Assembly (NCBI GenBank): GCA_033026295.1 | Contig: CM065172.1 | Span: 17,665,165-17,729,164 of the forward strand | Direction: 5' to 3' | Length of the DNA: 64,000 bases | Source of the DNA: Channa striata | Taxonomy: Eukaryota > Chordata > Actinopteri > Anabantiformes > Channidae | Shown: positions 11,931 to 24,660 of the stretch, piece after piece | How the letters are laid out: every line of letters begins with the position of its first letter | How positions within the stretch are numbered: position 1 is the stretch's first letter | Position numbers and translations under genes: made by a program | The notes under the pieces: generated by a model | What the model was told of the DNA's origin: nothing | The model's input: the letters and a program-made list of their open reading frames with translations, nothing else | Databases searched by the model: none

Positions 11931-14900
11931 TCACACTGATATAATCCTTATGGAAAACTCTTCGGTGGAGTTTATATTCCTTGTGTTGGACTCGTCTGGG
12001 ATTGACAGCCTCACCCTGGACAAGCGTCTCTCTTGTCCTCCATCCTGCCACAGCAAACCAGGTCTACCTATTGCAGACATCTGGACCAGGTCTGGTCTTA
12101 TAGTTTGACAGGTGGATGGAGGAGGGCCAAGGTACTGAGGTGGACCAGAGATCTGTACAGATCCTGGGACTGGGTGTAAGAGCGGCTGCTCATAGTCTTG
12201 ACAGGGGAGAGCAGCAAGTGAAGCAGTGGAGCCATATGTGCATGCAGGACTATAGGCCTTATGGCATCTGTGGAGAAAAAGGCAGGTGTTTTTTCTTCAC
12301 TGTATGTGACGGTCTGTACGTCTTCAGGAATGGTTTGGATTTAAACACCACATTTAAGCTACGGTCGGCCGTGTCTCACCTGCAGGCTCGCGCGCTGTCA
12401 CACACGGCTGGGTCGTGGCTCTCCCACAGGGAGAGCATCTTCTCCTGCGTGTTGTTGTTGTTGTTTCTGCCTTTATGGTTGTGGTGAGACCTGTTGTTCT
12501 CCTGATGCTGGGCCCGCTCCGCCCACTGCCACGCATCTGACTCTCTGCTGAAAAAATTAAACCTGCATCTCAGTATTTCAGATATGAATACACGACACGA
12601 AACTGCTTGATTTTGTTCTTCTCTATCCGTGTCAAGTCCTTTAATTAAGTACAGTTTTGAGGTGTTTCATTTTTACATTCCCATTCTATGTTCTGTTTCC
12701 GTTTTGGAAGGGAACATTGTAGTAGTAATCCCACTACGTGTATTCACAGTTATAGTCACTAATTTTTGATCATGAAAGACATATAAACTGCAAGACAGTA
12801 AAAAAAATCGGATTTTTTGGCTTGTGGTGGGAGTTAACTAGCCAAAATATGTAGGGTTGCACATGTTCTAAACCTAAAAAGGTGAAATTATATAATAGTT
12901 TATGAAAATGCTAATTTATATAGCCAAGCTTTGTTTTTCTTCTTTTTTATTTGATCATTCATCTCACAGCCTCTTGTATTTATTTTGTGACTATTTGGAG
13001 GGTCCCAGACACCTACACGCATGAAGTATTCCACAACATTTGTTTATACATGATACAATACTCTAATAATGTAATGTAGCATGGAGCATAACATAGTAGG
13101 ATTCATTAACATTTGTATACATTGTACATTTTGCTAATAATGTTTTTATTTTTGCTTGAATGGAAGTTTGAATGAAGGCTTGTAATGATTGCCTGTCTCT
13201 TACCTCTCCTCCTTTTTCCTTTTGTCCTTTTTGGTGCAGCTGAGCAAACAGCAGGTGATGAAGGCCATGGACATGAAGAAGATTATGGCTGAGCTTATAA
13301 TGGATGCCAGCACAGCCACACGGAAACCATAGTTCTCAAAAGGAGACAGGGCTGGATTGAGAAAGAGGAAAAGGGTTGATTGATTTATAGACTTAATTTG
13401 CATGTAGTTCACTCACTGTATGAGACAAGTCCGTTCATCATGCTGCCAAATCTATGTAGAACAATTTCTTACCAGACTCAAAAACCACCCCAAATAGTAT
13501 CACAGTGCTCAGGGTTTACAGATAAAGTCGTTCACATAGACTGCTCAAATATTTCACAAGTCTTTCACTAACACGTAGACAGATGAGATTTGCAGATTAA
13601 CAAAAATGCAGCAAATTGTGCTTGCCAGTTTATCAAAGACAGAACGACAGAGCATACAGTAAATTCCATTTTGAATTTCTTTCAGTTTCACATCAGATGG
13701 TTTCCTCAGTCCCATGATGATTATTCAAAAGTATAATTAAGATCCTGCTCTCATTTTTTCCACTCACTCACCAAAGGAAAGACTGACTGTGCACCTGCCT
13801 CTCTGCTGGCATTAGTATTAATATATTCCTTTAATGAGCTTCATCCCCAAGTACTGTTTTCTCTCAAATGTGTACACACATTAGACCATTACTTATTTCA
13901 AGCCAAACACTACATTTGCCTTCATCAGCATTGCCCAGTAGCCACAATGCCTATCAGAAAATCTTTAATATATATTCCATCTCTTCAGAATAATGAGCAG
14001 ACAACTCTCCCTGTAAAATGACTTGGAGCATTTAATCTGCAACACACATTTTTAGTTATGAAGTAGTAAAAAATACTGTACGTTCATGAGGGGACATTCA
14101 TAAGGATACAAGCAGAGGAGCCCTGGCTATTTTTTACGTATTAAAAAGGTGTCGGTTCCTGTTGTCCACTCACGTTTACAGTAGGTGTCCCCCACCCAGT
14201 GGGTGCTGTTGGTGGCCATGACACACTTCAGCTGACTCCCTACCAGCTTGTGTTTGGCTGGACACTGCAAGGATATAATTGTGCCAACACTGGTGCCGTT
14301 GCCCTGGATGATCTTCTGGGTACCGAGTGCTGGCAGCTGCATGGGCGAGCACTGAGCCTGGGACGGACCTGAAAGAGAGAGAGCTGATGGTCAGGAGGAG
14401 GTTGATCAGACAACAAAAACAGTGGCTCTGAATGAATTTGGTTGCAGGTGGTAGATGTGCAGTAATCACCAAGGGTTTGCCCCAAATTGCACCACATGTA
14501 TAATTCATGCATCTTCAAAAGAAACACAGAGATCAGAAAACCCAGAAGTCAAGAGGAAGAAAAATTCAGGGTGAGCCATACAAAGAGCAGAGAGACATGA
14601 ATAACTGCAGATGAGATTCAGAGTGTAATGGGACAGTCATTCCACGGCTATCAGTGCTGAACCCCTGTAGGGCTGCACAACACTGCGTGACAAAACACAT
14701 TGCCATCCCTCCTGTAACACCCTGTGCTGCATCGAATTCTAACGGTATCTAAGCAGGAAATGTAATAAATCATTAAGCAAAAGGCCTGCGAGGCTAGTGG
14801 AAACACACAGGCCATCTGGAGTTTTGCTAGACAACTGGTTGTCATACGGCACAGCACGGTGCTCACTATATTACAAGACAGGAGGCCCAAGCAAAATGAA

Positions 14901-16023
14901 CCTGGAACACAACTGCATCAGGTCAACGTGATAAAAGTTTCTGGAATATAAATAAACATGTCAGGTCGGTGGTTTCCATTAGAGCTGGGACTGATAACGT
15001 GATCAGGTTCTGGAAAAAACTAAACCACTTTTTTTGTCAAAGGAAACTTCTGCTTCTAGTCTTCACTAGAAACAAAGGGCTAGTGACAGAGGTGAGATCT
15101 GCCAAAACTCCTTCTTGACACTATGAGGAAATTAGACAAAAATGCGCCCTGCACTTTTACCACCACAGGGGGCATTAAACCCCAAAAATAGGTGGTTTTG
15201 TGAAGTGACAGGAAGATGTGAAGTGAGGCGTTTTCTTTGTAAACAGTTTTAGGAGCCTCTGATCAACGTCTGGGTCATATCCTCCCCTAAAGGTCAGCGG
15301 CTCACCGTGCCCCAGTTTATGGGACGCACAGACGCACCTGACTGTCCATAAGCAGAGAGCATCACTTTTATGTAACGTGTGTGTGTTGTTGCCTCAACAC
15401 GCCTGAACAACCCAACATCTGCGCAAGGAGTCTGACGTTCAAACCTTCCTTTTCACTTCCTCTTTTTGGTTTTCTTTCTTTGCGTAAATGAAACGATTAC
15501 ATCTGAAACATGCGCGTACAAGAAAGGCTATAACACATAAAAAAAAAACAAAAACAAACAAACAGATGCCTGATCTCACAACGATCCAACACGTGGTGAA
15601 CATGACTGATCTATTTATTGATGGGATTTATTTTTCTCAGAAATACAGAAGAGCACCTTCAGGCGCATCATATTCTACAGCCTATAATCCTGTAGGAATT
15701 AGAAAGTGCTACCGCAGCAAAAAGGCACCTGTAACGATGCTGCACAAGACAAGTTTTATTGCGACACATAAAGAATAAACCAGATATGCTTTAATGAACG
15801 TTAGTCAACGTTTCAATAACCCCCGCAACCTCCCCCCAATCTTAAGTTGCACAAGGAATAAAGATGGAATATGCGTAAAAAGTCACAAGCTACATGTCCA
15901 ACTCCAATTAAACATAATTATCTGTTTTTCTATTTTACCTGACTTCTTCCGTTCACGTCCATCCCCTCTGTTTGTGCTATCAGTCCTGGATCCATTCACT
16001 ATCGGGGCTGTTGCCGTTGACAT
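11931..16023 (-). CDS. susd3: sushi domain-containing protein 3
   Basis: Five coding exons on the - strand: 15939-16023, 14174-14368, 13204-13351, 12380-12547, 11931-12267 (stop TGA 11931-11933). All phases fit, giving 310 residues, against about 255 in human. One sushi/CCP domain spans about residues 35-92, with the four expected cysteines (35, 64, 77, 92), Trp86 and two N-glycosylation sequons (Asn52, Asn82). A membrane segment lies at about 104-128 (YGFRVAVLASIISSAIIFFM, then SMAFITCCLL) followed by a basic stop-transfer stretch KKDKRKKEER, very similar to mammalian SUSD3. The cytoplasmic tail is longer than in mammals and contains a His/Asn-rich stretch (about residues 160-178) and a Pro-rich part. 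No cleavable signal peptide is visible. The ATG at 16023 is the first in frame: an in-frame stop and no ATG lie upstream. SUSD3 is reported as a cell-surface protein affecting adhesion and migration. Confidence 0.93.
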
Positions 16024-16270
16024 GGCTCCTTCGCTTGTGCGTAAAGTCCGCGCCGCGGTGCTGCTCGGTGCCCGGTCCGGGTCAGACACCTGGTTCTTCC
16101 CGGATCGGGCCACTTTTCCCGGCCTGTCTGTCCCCCGGATGGCGATCAGCCTGTCACATCAGTCCGCTCACGATTCCGTGTCAAGGTGCGTTCGCGTATC
16201 CGAGCGCTCGGACGGAGACAGGAGCGCACGATCGGTCGCAGAGACACGTGATCAGCTGACCCGAGCAGAC
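16000..16270 (-). promoter_or_regulatory. CpG-rich promoter and 5' end of susd3
   Basis: CpG- and GC-rich block spanning the susd3 start codon, with a CACGTG E-box at 16245-16250. A CACGTG is also present in the card19 promoter block. The 238-codon frame running through it on the + strand is best explained by lack of stop codons in GC-rich DNA. Promoter function is inferred from composition and position. Confidence 0.5.
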
Positions 16271-17249
16271 GTGACTCCGTGGATTGTGCCAAGTGGCTTC
16301 AAGTCGGATTCGAGGTTCTGCCTGCGCCGTTTGAGCAAGACAGAGATGAGGAAGGAGCGCAGCAATAAGCCGCTCTTTGAAGGCAGGATGTCACACTGCT
16401 CCTCTGAGCCTATCAGGACATGGTGTGTCAGACCTGCTCGAAAATGTGCAAAACACAAAGGTGACGTAAAACGTGCCTGTAAGACATCAGAGGACACACA
16501 CAAAACTTAACAGAAATGATGCTAAACATCAGCTTTAGTAAAGTGCAGGATGCCACTGAAACAGCGCTGCTAAGTTGCAACGCATCTATTTTAAAATAGA
16601 AATGGATTCAAACAAAAGATGAAAAAAAAGTAGGAATGTAACCTAAAGAGATGGGGATATTTCAGCTTAAGTCTGACAGGGCAACACATTTTTGCAAAAT
16701 CCGTACATGACACATATGTATCATACATCATAGCTGTTTCTCTGTAAAATCTTACCAAACTCTAAGTGTAACTCTGAAAGGTTAAAAGACTGACATGATT
16801 TTCACTTCCCTTTCTCTGGCTTGTTTCTGTTTTTTTCAGGGTCAATAAAGCTTAACATTCTTGTCACACACCCAAACATTGATTGACTAGTTTGATTTTG
16901 ATAAAGTGTTCAGTGTTCATATCACTGTTGTTGTTTCCGCCACTGATTCAGCTTTGTAGTAAAACCAGAATCCACACAGAAAGGCCACAGCCAGCAGGTG
17001 GATTCAGACCAGGGGTCGTTCAGGTGTGAGGGGGCAGCACTAACCACACCACCACCATTCTGCCCCACAGCATAAACATTCACACAAAATCAATTTAATA
17101 CGCATTTGCATGAGCCAGTTACTAAATTACATAGGCAGGCAAACTGACAGGCTGTACAACAATGACAACCTGTCTCCTTAGCCAAGTTAAAACATCACTG
17201 GGGAAAAAAAACCTAAAGCCTTTTGCAAAGTTTTTTATGGAGAAAATAC

Positions 17250-17880
17250 TTTGGTCAAGTCAAGTCAAGTCCAATTTATCTATGGATCAAATTTTCTAAA
17301 AAAAAAACTGACCAAAATGTTTTACAGAGAGGAATAAAAATATAAGACATAAGTGACACAAGTAAACAATCACATTAAATCTGTTATACTACTGACACAA
17401 AACAATTGCATAAGAAAGAATCTAACAAGTCTTCCAGAGTCTAGGAGCTGCAGCGGGAAAAAGCTCTATCATCCCAAGATTTAGACTGTGACCCTGGAAG
17501 AGAGGAGTAAGTGATCAGAGGATCCGAGGGATCTGGATGTAGAAAACAGTATAAGGAGATTAGAAATGTAAGCTGGTGCCAAGCCAGTGATTAAAAAAGC
17601 AAATAAGAGAATCTTCAAACTGACTCTGAATTTAACTGAAGCCACTGAGGAGGGGCCAGCAGAGGAAAAAGTGCTCTCTTTTCTGGGTATCAGTGAGGAG
17701 TCTCGCGGCTGCAGGTGGGCCACGGATGACTGGTGGGCTCCGGCATAAAGAGAGTTGCAAGGCGGGAGCTAATAAACACCTGGCAGATGGTTTCCAGGTC
17801 ACTGGGAGAGGGAGCTGTGTGTGTTTTTCTGTGGAGCTGATGTCGAAGAAGCTGACAACAGAATTGAATTATTAGTCGAT
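17250..17880 (-). mobile_element. dispersed fish repeat, probably 3' part of a non-LTR element
   Basis: The sequence has the recognisable layout of a common fish interspersed repeat: (CAAGT)n, then a segment around 'ggagctgcagcgggaaaaagctc', 'gctggtgccaagccagtgat', 'tgaagccactgaggaggggc', and 'gagtctcgcggctgcaggtg'. I read it as a decayed RTE/Expander-like 3' region from memory of such repeats; the family name and orientation are uncertain. Some short frames here code for nothing recognisable. Confidence 0.45.
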
Positions 17881-19719
17881 TTTTAATCAGTAATGTTTTG
17901 GCATGTGTGTAAATGTGAGCTGAAAGCATTAGTAAAAGTGCCAGGTTCTCTCTCAGGACTAAAAATAGGGACGTCTGTCCTACTGTCCTTCTGTGTTATG
18001 TTAATATTCAAAGGTGGAATAGTACAGGTCCCATGTGTGACACATCACTGGACAACAGAAGAAATGACGTTTCCAGTTTTAACTACTACAATATGAATAT
18101 GATAAGATCCAATCAAGGGCCTTTGCTTTCAAAACTTTCCGAGTATTTTATTTCAAGTATGGGAGGGTCAACAGTGTTCAATGCAGCAAAAATCCAACAG
18201 GAATAAGGTGGTTTCTACAGTGACAGCAAGTCATTTTTCATCTTTACGCCCGATTCAGTTCTGTTTACTTTGTAATTGTCTGTCAAAAGCTTAGTTGTGT
18301 ATAAGTTAGGTGATAACACAACTTTTTCAAGGGTTTGTGGTCGATACATGTGTGTTACAGGTTCCTGTTTTCAGGTTGTTCTCACATCAGGAAGGAGAAC
18401 TTGTTTAAACTGCACGTCAGTCCACCGTCATTGAGAATTCTGAGCATGCAAGAGACTGTTTCTGCTATGGATGATAAGTCTCTCCACCGGCGCAGCCCTG
18501 TTCACCTGAGCAAAGCCCCACACACCACCTCAGGTGCACTGGAAGCCTCATCCTTCATGAATATATTAGCATAGCTGATTTGAAGTGTTCTACCCTTAAA
18601 AACTGTGAAAATGTTCAAGAGTGAAGTCATAACCATCGCGAAACATGCCGCTTATTAACAAAGCCACACTCCTAAAACCCCGGTTAGAAAGCACATGTAT
18701 GCATTACTGTTGCCTCAGTTAGTTATTTTTTCTACTTATTTTTTAATCTGTAGACTGTCTGTAGACATGAAGCAAGTCTTGATTTTCAAATTTTACAGTG
18801 ATTACAGCATTTTTTCTTGGTGAGAAACATACAGAATTTTAATAAACATATACTGGAAAGCAAATAAATGTCTCAAAGTTCAAAATGCATTAAAATGCAG
18901 ATTGCCCATAGTTGTAACATAGTTTTGACACTAGCTGTGATTATAAATTCAGTTTTCAACAATATTTTGGGCTGCCCTTAGAAGTAGACTAGTATGTGGG
19001 AAAAGATCGAGAAGGCGACACAGTGAATGAGAATATCTGACAACAGACTACAGTGTGGTTAAAATGTTTGAGTTTTCTTCTGATTCAGAGATGGTTGCTA
19101 CAGCAACAGTTAGTGTTTTGGCATAGCCTCAGCGATTACAGTTTGGACTCTCCATGCTTTCCACTTAACTCAATGCCCAGGCTTGTCTACTCCAAACTCT
19201 GTTCAATCCAATAGACATCCAGGAGTCTGGAAGCTCAGGACTTTCAATATGCCGTTTGTTTTGCCTCGTTAAATTAATATAACTGCATATTGAGTATTTT
19301 GTTTATTAGCATTATCCCCAAAACAAAGCACTGGGTCAATGTCTTAACAAAATGTGGAGCATTTAAGAATAAAAATTTAAGACATTTAAGGCAAAAAAGT
19401 CAGGCAAGGAAATAACTGCTGTAGGTATTTTATTATTAATCTGCTATGACGAGAGAGAGTGGTCGGCTCCATGTGTCCGCTCTGCCCCTGACACAGTGTG
19501 ACACGGTAGCTCTGCTGGGGTGGAGCCACTCCATCACACAGGTAATTAAGTAGAGCAGGAGGGGCACCATCACACCCTGGCAACGACCTCGTCCACACTC
19601 CTGCTCAGGCCGCACCACACGTGGCTGCAGGTCTGTTTGGAGGGGACTGAAGTTACACTCTCCAAAGTGTCCTTGGTTAGTTTCGAAAAGTGATAAAACT
19701 AAGTATCCATTGAGACATC

Positions 19720-19853
19720 AGTGTTAATTGCTCCGCAATCCAGCACCAACCATGTTGCAATTAAGGCCTCCCCCTCAGGGGATGAAGGACTTTGTTGAGA
19801 AATTTCTGATATGCAAATAAAGCCCACTGTTGGCCACTGTAGGATGAGTCATC
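19720..19853. promoter_or_regulatory. cluster of C/EBP-, octamer- and AP-1-like motifs
   Basis: Within about 130 nt: attgctccgcaat (C/EBP-like, near 19727), atgttgcaatt (near 19752), a perfect octamer ATGCAAAT at 19811-19818, and an AP-1 site TGAGTCA at 19845-19851 inside the palindrome GATGAGTCATC. Individual motifs are common by chance, so an enhancer is only a suggestion. Confidence 0.2.
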
Positions 19854-21930
19854 ATACAAAAGCCTGTAAAACAAGCTTTATTTCCAAAGACTGAAATATG
19901 AGGATTTGAAAATAGGGAGCTAAAGAATGAGGTACTTCCTGGAAACCATTCGATCCTAACACTATCTACGTGTGGTCCATGTCAAGTAAGTAAAGACCAC
20001 TTCCAAAAGCGACGCCCACATTCTCTGACATTCTGGCAATACGTCCATCTCTCTGTGTCATCTGTGTCTGTAATCACTGGACGAATCCCTTTTTAAGGTT
20101 GGACTGTGGCCACCAGTTGCTGGCTTGCTTCATCAATCTGCACCGTATATACTTGCAGAGACGGACACAGAGAGAAATAGATGATAAAAGAGACTGGAAA
20201 CAGGCGGCAGGTTAGAAGAATGAGAACTATAGAAGAAAATTGACTTGATCAAGGATGTCTTTGCCACCGTCAGAGGTGCAGAGGTTGCAAGGCCCAGCTT
20301 ACAAATGCACAGTAGTTCTCACAGACACTAAGGACAATGCAGGTTAATATTACTGTGGCAGTTCAGGGAAGAGAAATTGAGCAGAATAATCCCTGAAGCA
20401 TAAAATGTTGGAGGTACTATTAGAAATATTGTCCTTTTCAGTGAAGTTGAAAGGCTGTGCTCGATGTGTGACAGGGAAGGGTTCCCATCTTCACCAGTTT
20501 AGTTTGGTGTGTTAGCAGATTTACTATCACAAAACATAAAATAAAGCTGAGGTTGAGAGAGTGTTAGTCTGTAAACTTTGTTGTACTCTGCTGACTTATG
20601 CACTTGTTAAATGTATTTTAGTTTTTTACCTCTTAAATGAGAATTTATCCGATACTTGTTGAATTACTTTGGTCTGGCAGTGAAGGAGCCATTGCCAACA
20701 TTTTAATATCTTACATCCCATTTTGCTGCAATAGTTCCAGCTGGTACATCATCCTGCAGCCTTCCACCCTGAGGCCCAAGGCTCCTCATTGCCTCTGTCA
20801 GCAGAGAATAAGAGACGTGAACAAAGTTAAAGAAAAGAGGGAGAGACAAGCAAAGAGGGTGAAAGTGACGCAAAGCAGCAAACATAATAAAGGGAGCTGC
20901 ATCAGTTTCACTGTGTCACAGCTTCCCTGCAGGCTCTTTAAATGCTTGGACCTCCGTGTTTGCCGAGCATTCTGCACACAACTGGGACGACTCCCACTGG
21001 GGTATTGACAGAGAACTTCAGTAACAGCAGGGCGGCCGAACAGGGCTGAAGACGACGAGTTAACCGTTCTACATTCTGAAGGATGGCACAAGCAGACGTG
21101 CTGAAAAGGCAGTGAGAAGGAAAGTCAGGTGGTAAAACTGAGCATCTTTATATTGTCAAGTCAGGTGGGGCTCATCATTTCTACAAGTAGATAAACGTAT
21201 ATTCTCTGAAGTTTTTCAAAGGAGCAACAACTCAGAAAGAAGCACTGTAGGAATATGCTTTGCACATCCGGGCTGTCACGGTCTGCTGGCTCCATTATGA
21301 AGTCCATCCTCGTCTAATCTTGGGTCTGTTTGTGCATACGTTTCCCTTTTCTCCATTCACAGGATAAAATATAAATGCTGCACGTTATTATTGAGGACAT
21401 TTGAATAAAACGGCCTCGGTAAAGCTTTTGTTATTGCACTTAATGTCCATTCAGATTTCTAAACGGAACATTTAAAATTGCCTCTGGGTTTAATAGAGCT
21501 TTTATTGAAACCTCTTAATACTGAGTGCGCTCTCAAGGTTGAGTATTTACTAAAGAAGTGCATGGATGGAGTTTTATAATAAACATTTTTGTGTGTTTTA
21601 CATAAACAGGGACTTTCTGGGTTATGTTTATCTACACGCACTGTGTTATTTTGCTTCATCTCACTTTTTAAATTTGTGTTATTGTCAAATGACTCATTTT
21701 GAAAATGAACACTGTTGTTTTAGATGACTTCATTTTTATTTTGGCGAAGACGCTGCCAGGTTCCTCCACCTCACTTCACTACAATCCAAACCAGTTGATG
21801 AGATGCTTGAGGTTCTGTATAATATCATATTCAAGTCAGGTATTTTATATTATCATTTGTTCGATGACCCTGAAGAGACAGTCTTCAGTTGTGGATTGTG
21901 TTTTCCTCATAAGTGTGTAAGTGTGAGCCC

Positions 21931-21965
21931 ACATACACACACACACACACACACAAACACACATA
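21931..21965. repeat. CA microsatellite
   Basis: About ten uninterrupted CA units with flanking imperfect units. Confidence 0.9.
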
Positions 21966-23507
21966 CGGTGGTGAGAATAAAACACAATGTGCACAATATG
22001 CATTACATGTCATGAATAGAAAAGACTCTATGTGTTCCAACCGTATCATTTTGTCTTTTAGTGTTACTCGAAGATTTTGGAGGAAGACGGCAAGTCAGGT
22101 GTTTATGTTAATGGAACAATACATAATAGATTTCTCAGATCATTCACGTTATTAGACTCCAAATCATCATCATCATCAAATCCAGCTGAACAATTTTTAA
22201 TTAGCATATAATGAGAGTGTGTCCATATCTGAATGAGATTTATTTTTGTCACCTCAGCTCACACTGTGAATTAGACAAAGATGTGAATGATGTTGTCTCT
22301 TGTGATGTATTGTTACTATTACAGCAATTCATCATCTTTATCCAATAAACCTCATGTATTCAGACTCTGCGATTAAATTCCCCGTGGCATCTGAGGGAGT
22401 TTGGTTTCAGCAGAACAGAAACGATGAAATTTACTTTTAACTTTGTTTACAGAGACGTTGTGTGTTTGGTGAGTTGTGAGACGAATGCTTCTACTTTGAA
22501 TTGTTTACTATGATAATCTTTAGATAAATATGTTACAAATAAGTCTTTAAAGTTTCAGTCACATGCAGTGAAACCCAAGGGGAGCAAACCTTCATGGCTT
22601 GCATGTAATATCAGACGAAACAGCAGAGAACAGTTGCAACCACTTCCTTTACAGGAATGAAGAACTGTCTGCTTGCTCTACTAGACAATACGCTGAAGCG
22701 TTTGCGTGTGGGAGGGGAGCTGCTGCAGATTTGATGGCTGAATAACAGCATGATGCAACACATCCTGAACATAATGCACGCAGGGCCTTCGATAATCCAG
22801 TGTCTCTAACAAGTAGTGCATCTGAGCTGGAAACAAGCTTTTCCACAAAAAACCATTGGAAAAACATGTGATACGTTAAAAAAATGTACATTTGATTTCC
22901 AATAGTGATTCAGCAAATGTAAAGTCTTGCGTGAGGGCGTTGGCTGAGGGAGGGTCTGATGTCTAACTTGCAGAAACCGTCGGTCTGTTGTGCCGTGGTA
23001 CTTTTAGGACACTCATCTGCTCCCTTGGCTGTGAAGATAACAAGTTTATCTGCTGGGCTGCAACTTCACTGTTTTACCTCGCACCACTTCCAGTCGTGCC
23101 GTCACCAACAGGACTCAGCTGTTTACGGTTAGAGGACAAAAAAACCCCAGACACTGTGCCACTTGGTTAACACCGTAGCAGAAAAGGTTAGAGAGTAGAA
23201 GAGGGTGAGAATACTTGCCTCTGACTGTACTGTGCATGTAAGCAAGGCAAAGTAGAAGTATTGCAGAGTAACAGGAATTCAGTCATAGTTTTAAACTTAT
23301 AAGAAGACTTCGATAACCAAGAATATCTGCACCGAATATGTGAAGTCATCAGTTGCTACTGCACTGTCCAAAAACTAAAGATGTGAAAGGGAGAGGAGAG
23401 AAAGTCGCGTGAAAGGCAGGTGGTAATTTGTTCGGCCCATTTTTCCCAAATAGTTAGCTCACTGTGTATTCAAAGGTTTGGGAATACTAAATGCAAATGT
23501 TTCTGGG

Positions 23508-23508
<1 letters not shown>

Positions 23509-23538
<30 letters not shown>
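23509..23538. repeat. (CA)15 microsatellite
   Basis: Fifteen perfect CA units in the susd3-fgd3 interval. Confidence 0.95.
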
Positions 23539-23540
<2 letters not shown>

Positions 23541-24059
23541 AACAGCTGGTAAGAGGCTTATGCTGCAGTGGCGAATGACAGCTTTCCCATCAAAACCATT
23601 CTCCTCAGCTGTTGTGGAAGACGAACGAGCAGCACAGTGATGTGGCCACAAAATGAAACACTGAGGAAATATCATCATTTGAAATGTTTAAATCCTACGT
23701 TGCTTTGTGGTCAGTTAAAACTGTTCTCTGCTCATTTTTTGGGCAGCATTAATGGCTCAGCTCTGTTAAGTTGCATTTTGCCTGTTCGTTAAAGTCACCT
23801 GAGATTCTAAGGGAAGCCTTTGTTGCCTCCAAAGTTGAAGCTGTTCAAAGTCCGTCTGTATGAAGTAAGAGGTTACAGGGGAGCACAAGTAACTGAACCA
23901 AAGAAACTAGAGGTGTGAGACAGAACAGGTTCATTAAACTCTGCAACTGCATTTCCCAGTGAACAAACACCAAAGCTCAAACAATTAGGTAGAAGAAAAA
24001 CTTCCTGCCACAAACACAGCTTGACAGTCAACCAACCAACTCCTACTTCTACTGCTGGG

Positions 24060-24660
24060 TAGCTTTTTAAAGAGAAGATAAAATAGGAAAGATAAGATTA
24101 TATAAGATATCAAACAATATCAACAAAGTATTAAAAAAAAAAGAATAAAGAATCTGCATATACATATTTAACCGTGTAAAATGAATATTGCACATCTCCT
24201 GGGTATAGCACAACAATAATATACCCTGTGTAATTGCACCTTGTGTGTCACTGCAGTGGGGAGGAATGAGAGGCGGTCGCGCTCCTTCCTGCACTGGGGG
24301 TGTAAGAGTTTAGTGCTGAAGGAGCTGCTCCGAGCCTCCACAGTGTGGTGTGGGGGGGGGTTGGGTGGGGTTATCCGTGATGGATGTTAGTTTTTTGCCA
24401 CCATCCTTCTGTCTGTCTCTGTCCGTAGTTCCCCCTGCCAGGCACACAGCAGTGTAGGAGACTGCTGAGGCCACCACAGTGTCATAAAATGTCCGTGACA
24501 GCTCTCGGCACACGCCATAGGAGCTCAGCCTCCTCCGCAGGTGGAGGCGACTCTGGCCCCTTCTGTACAGAGACTCTCTATTATTAGTCCAGTCCAGTTT
24601 TTTTGTTTAGGTGAACACCCGGGTATTTAAAGGCGTCCACAATCAACTTTTTTTTTAGAG
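24060..24660 (-). mobile_element. decayed L2/Rex-type LINE, reverse-transcriptase C-terminal region
   Basis: On the - strand the broken frames read FKYPGVHLNKK, then ESLYRRGQSRLHLRRR, then LSRTFYDTVVASAVSYTAVC. These match the typical end of L2/CR1/Rex-like reverse transcriptases (YLGVHL, then LYKKGQSRL-FLRRL, then FY-SVVASVLFYAVVCW). The frame then decays, and the downstream part (toward 24060) has the 'tgcaatattcattt'-type AT-rich tail of such elements. Frameshifts and substitutions show it is inactive and strongly 5'-truncated. The exact clade cannot be settled by eye. Confidence 0.7.

Noticed and set aside
12116..12487. A 123-codon frame on the + strand
   Set aside because: Antisense shadow of the susd3 exons at 11931-12267 and 12380-12547.
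16111..16113. Possible upstream start of susd3 (frame beginning with residues VARSGKNQ)
   Set aside because: The codon is GTG, not ATG; no in-frame ATG lies between it and an upstream stop, so the ATG at 16023 was chosen.
15794..16510. A 238-codon open frame on the + strand
   Set aside because: It runs antisense through susd3 exon 1 and its CpG-rich promoter; GC-rich DNA lacks stop codons, and the predicted protein has no recognisable features.
20637..21008. A 123-codon frame on the + strand in the intergenic interval
   Set aside because: Random-looking composition and no splice or promoter context.
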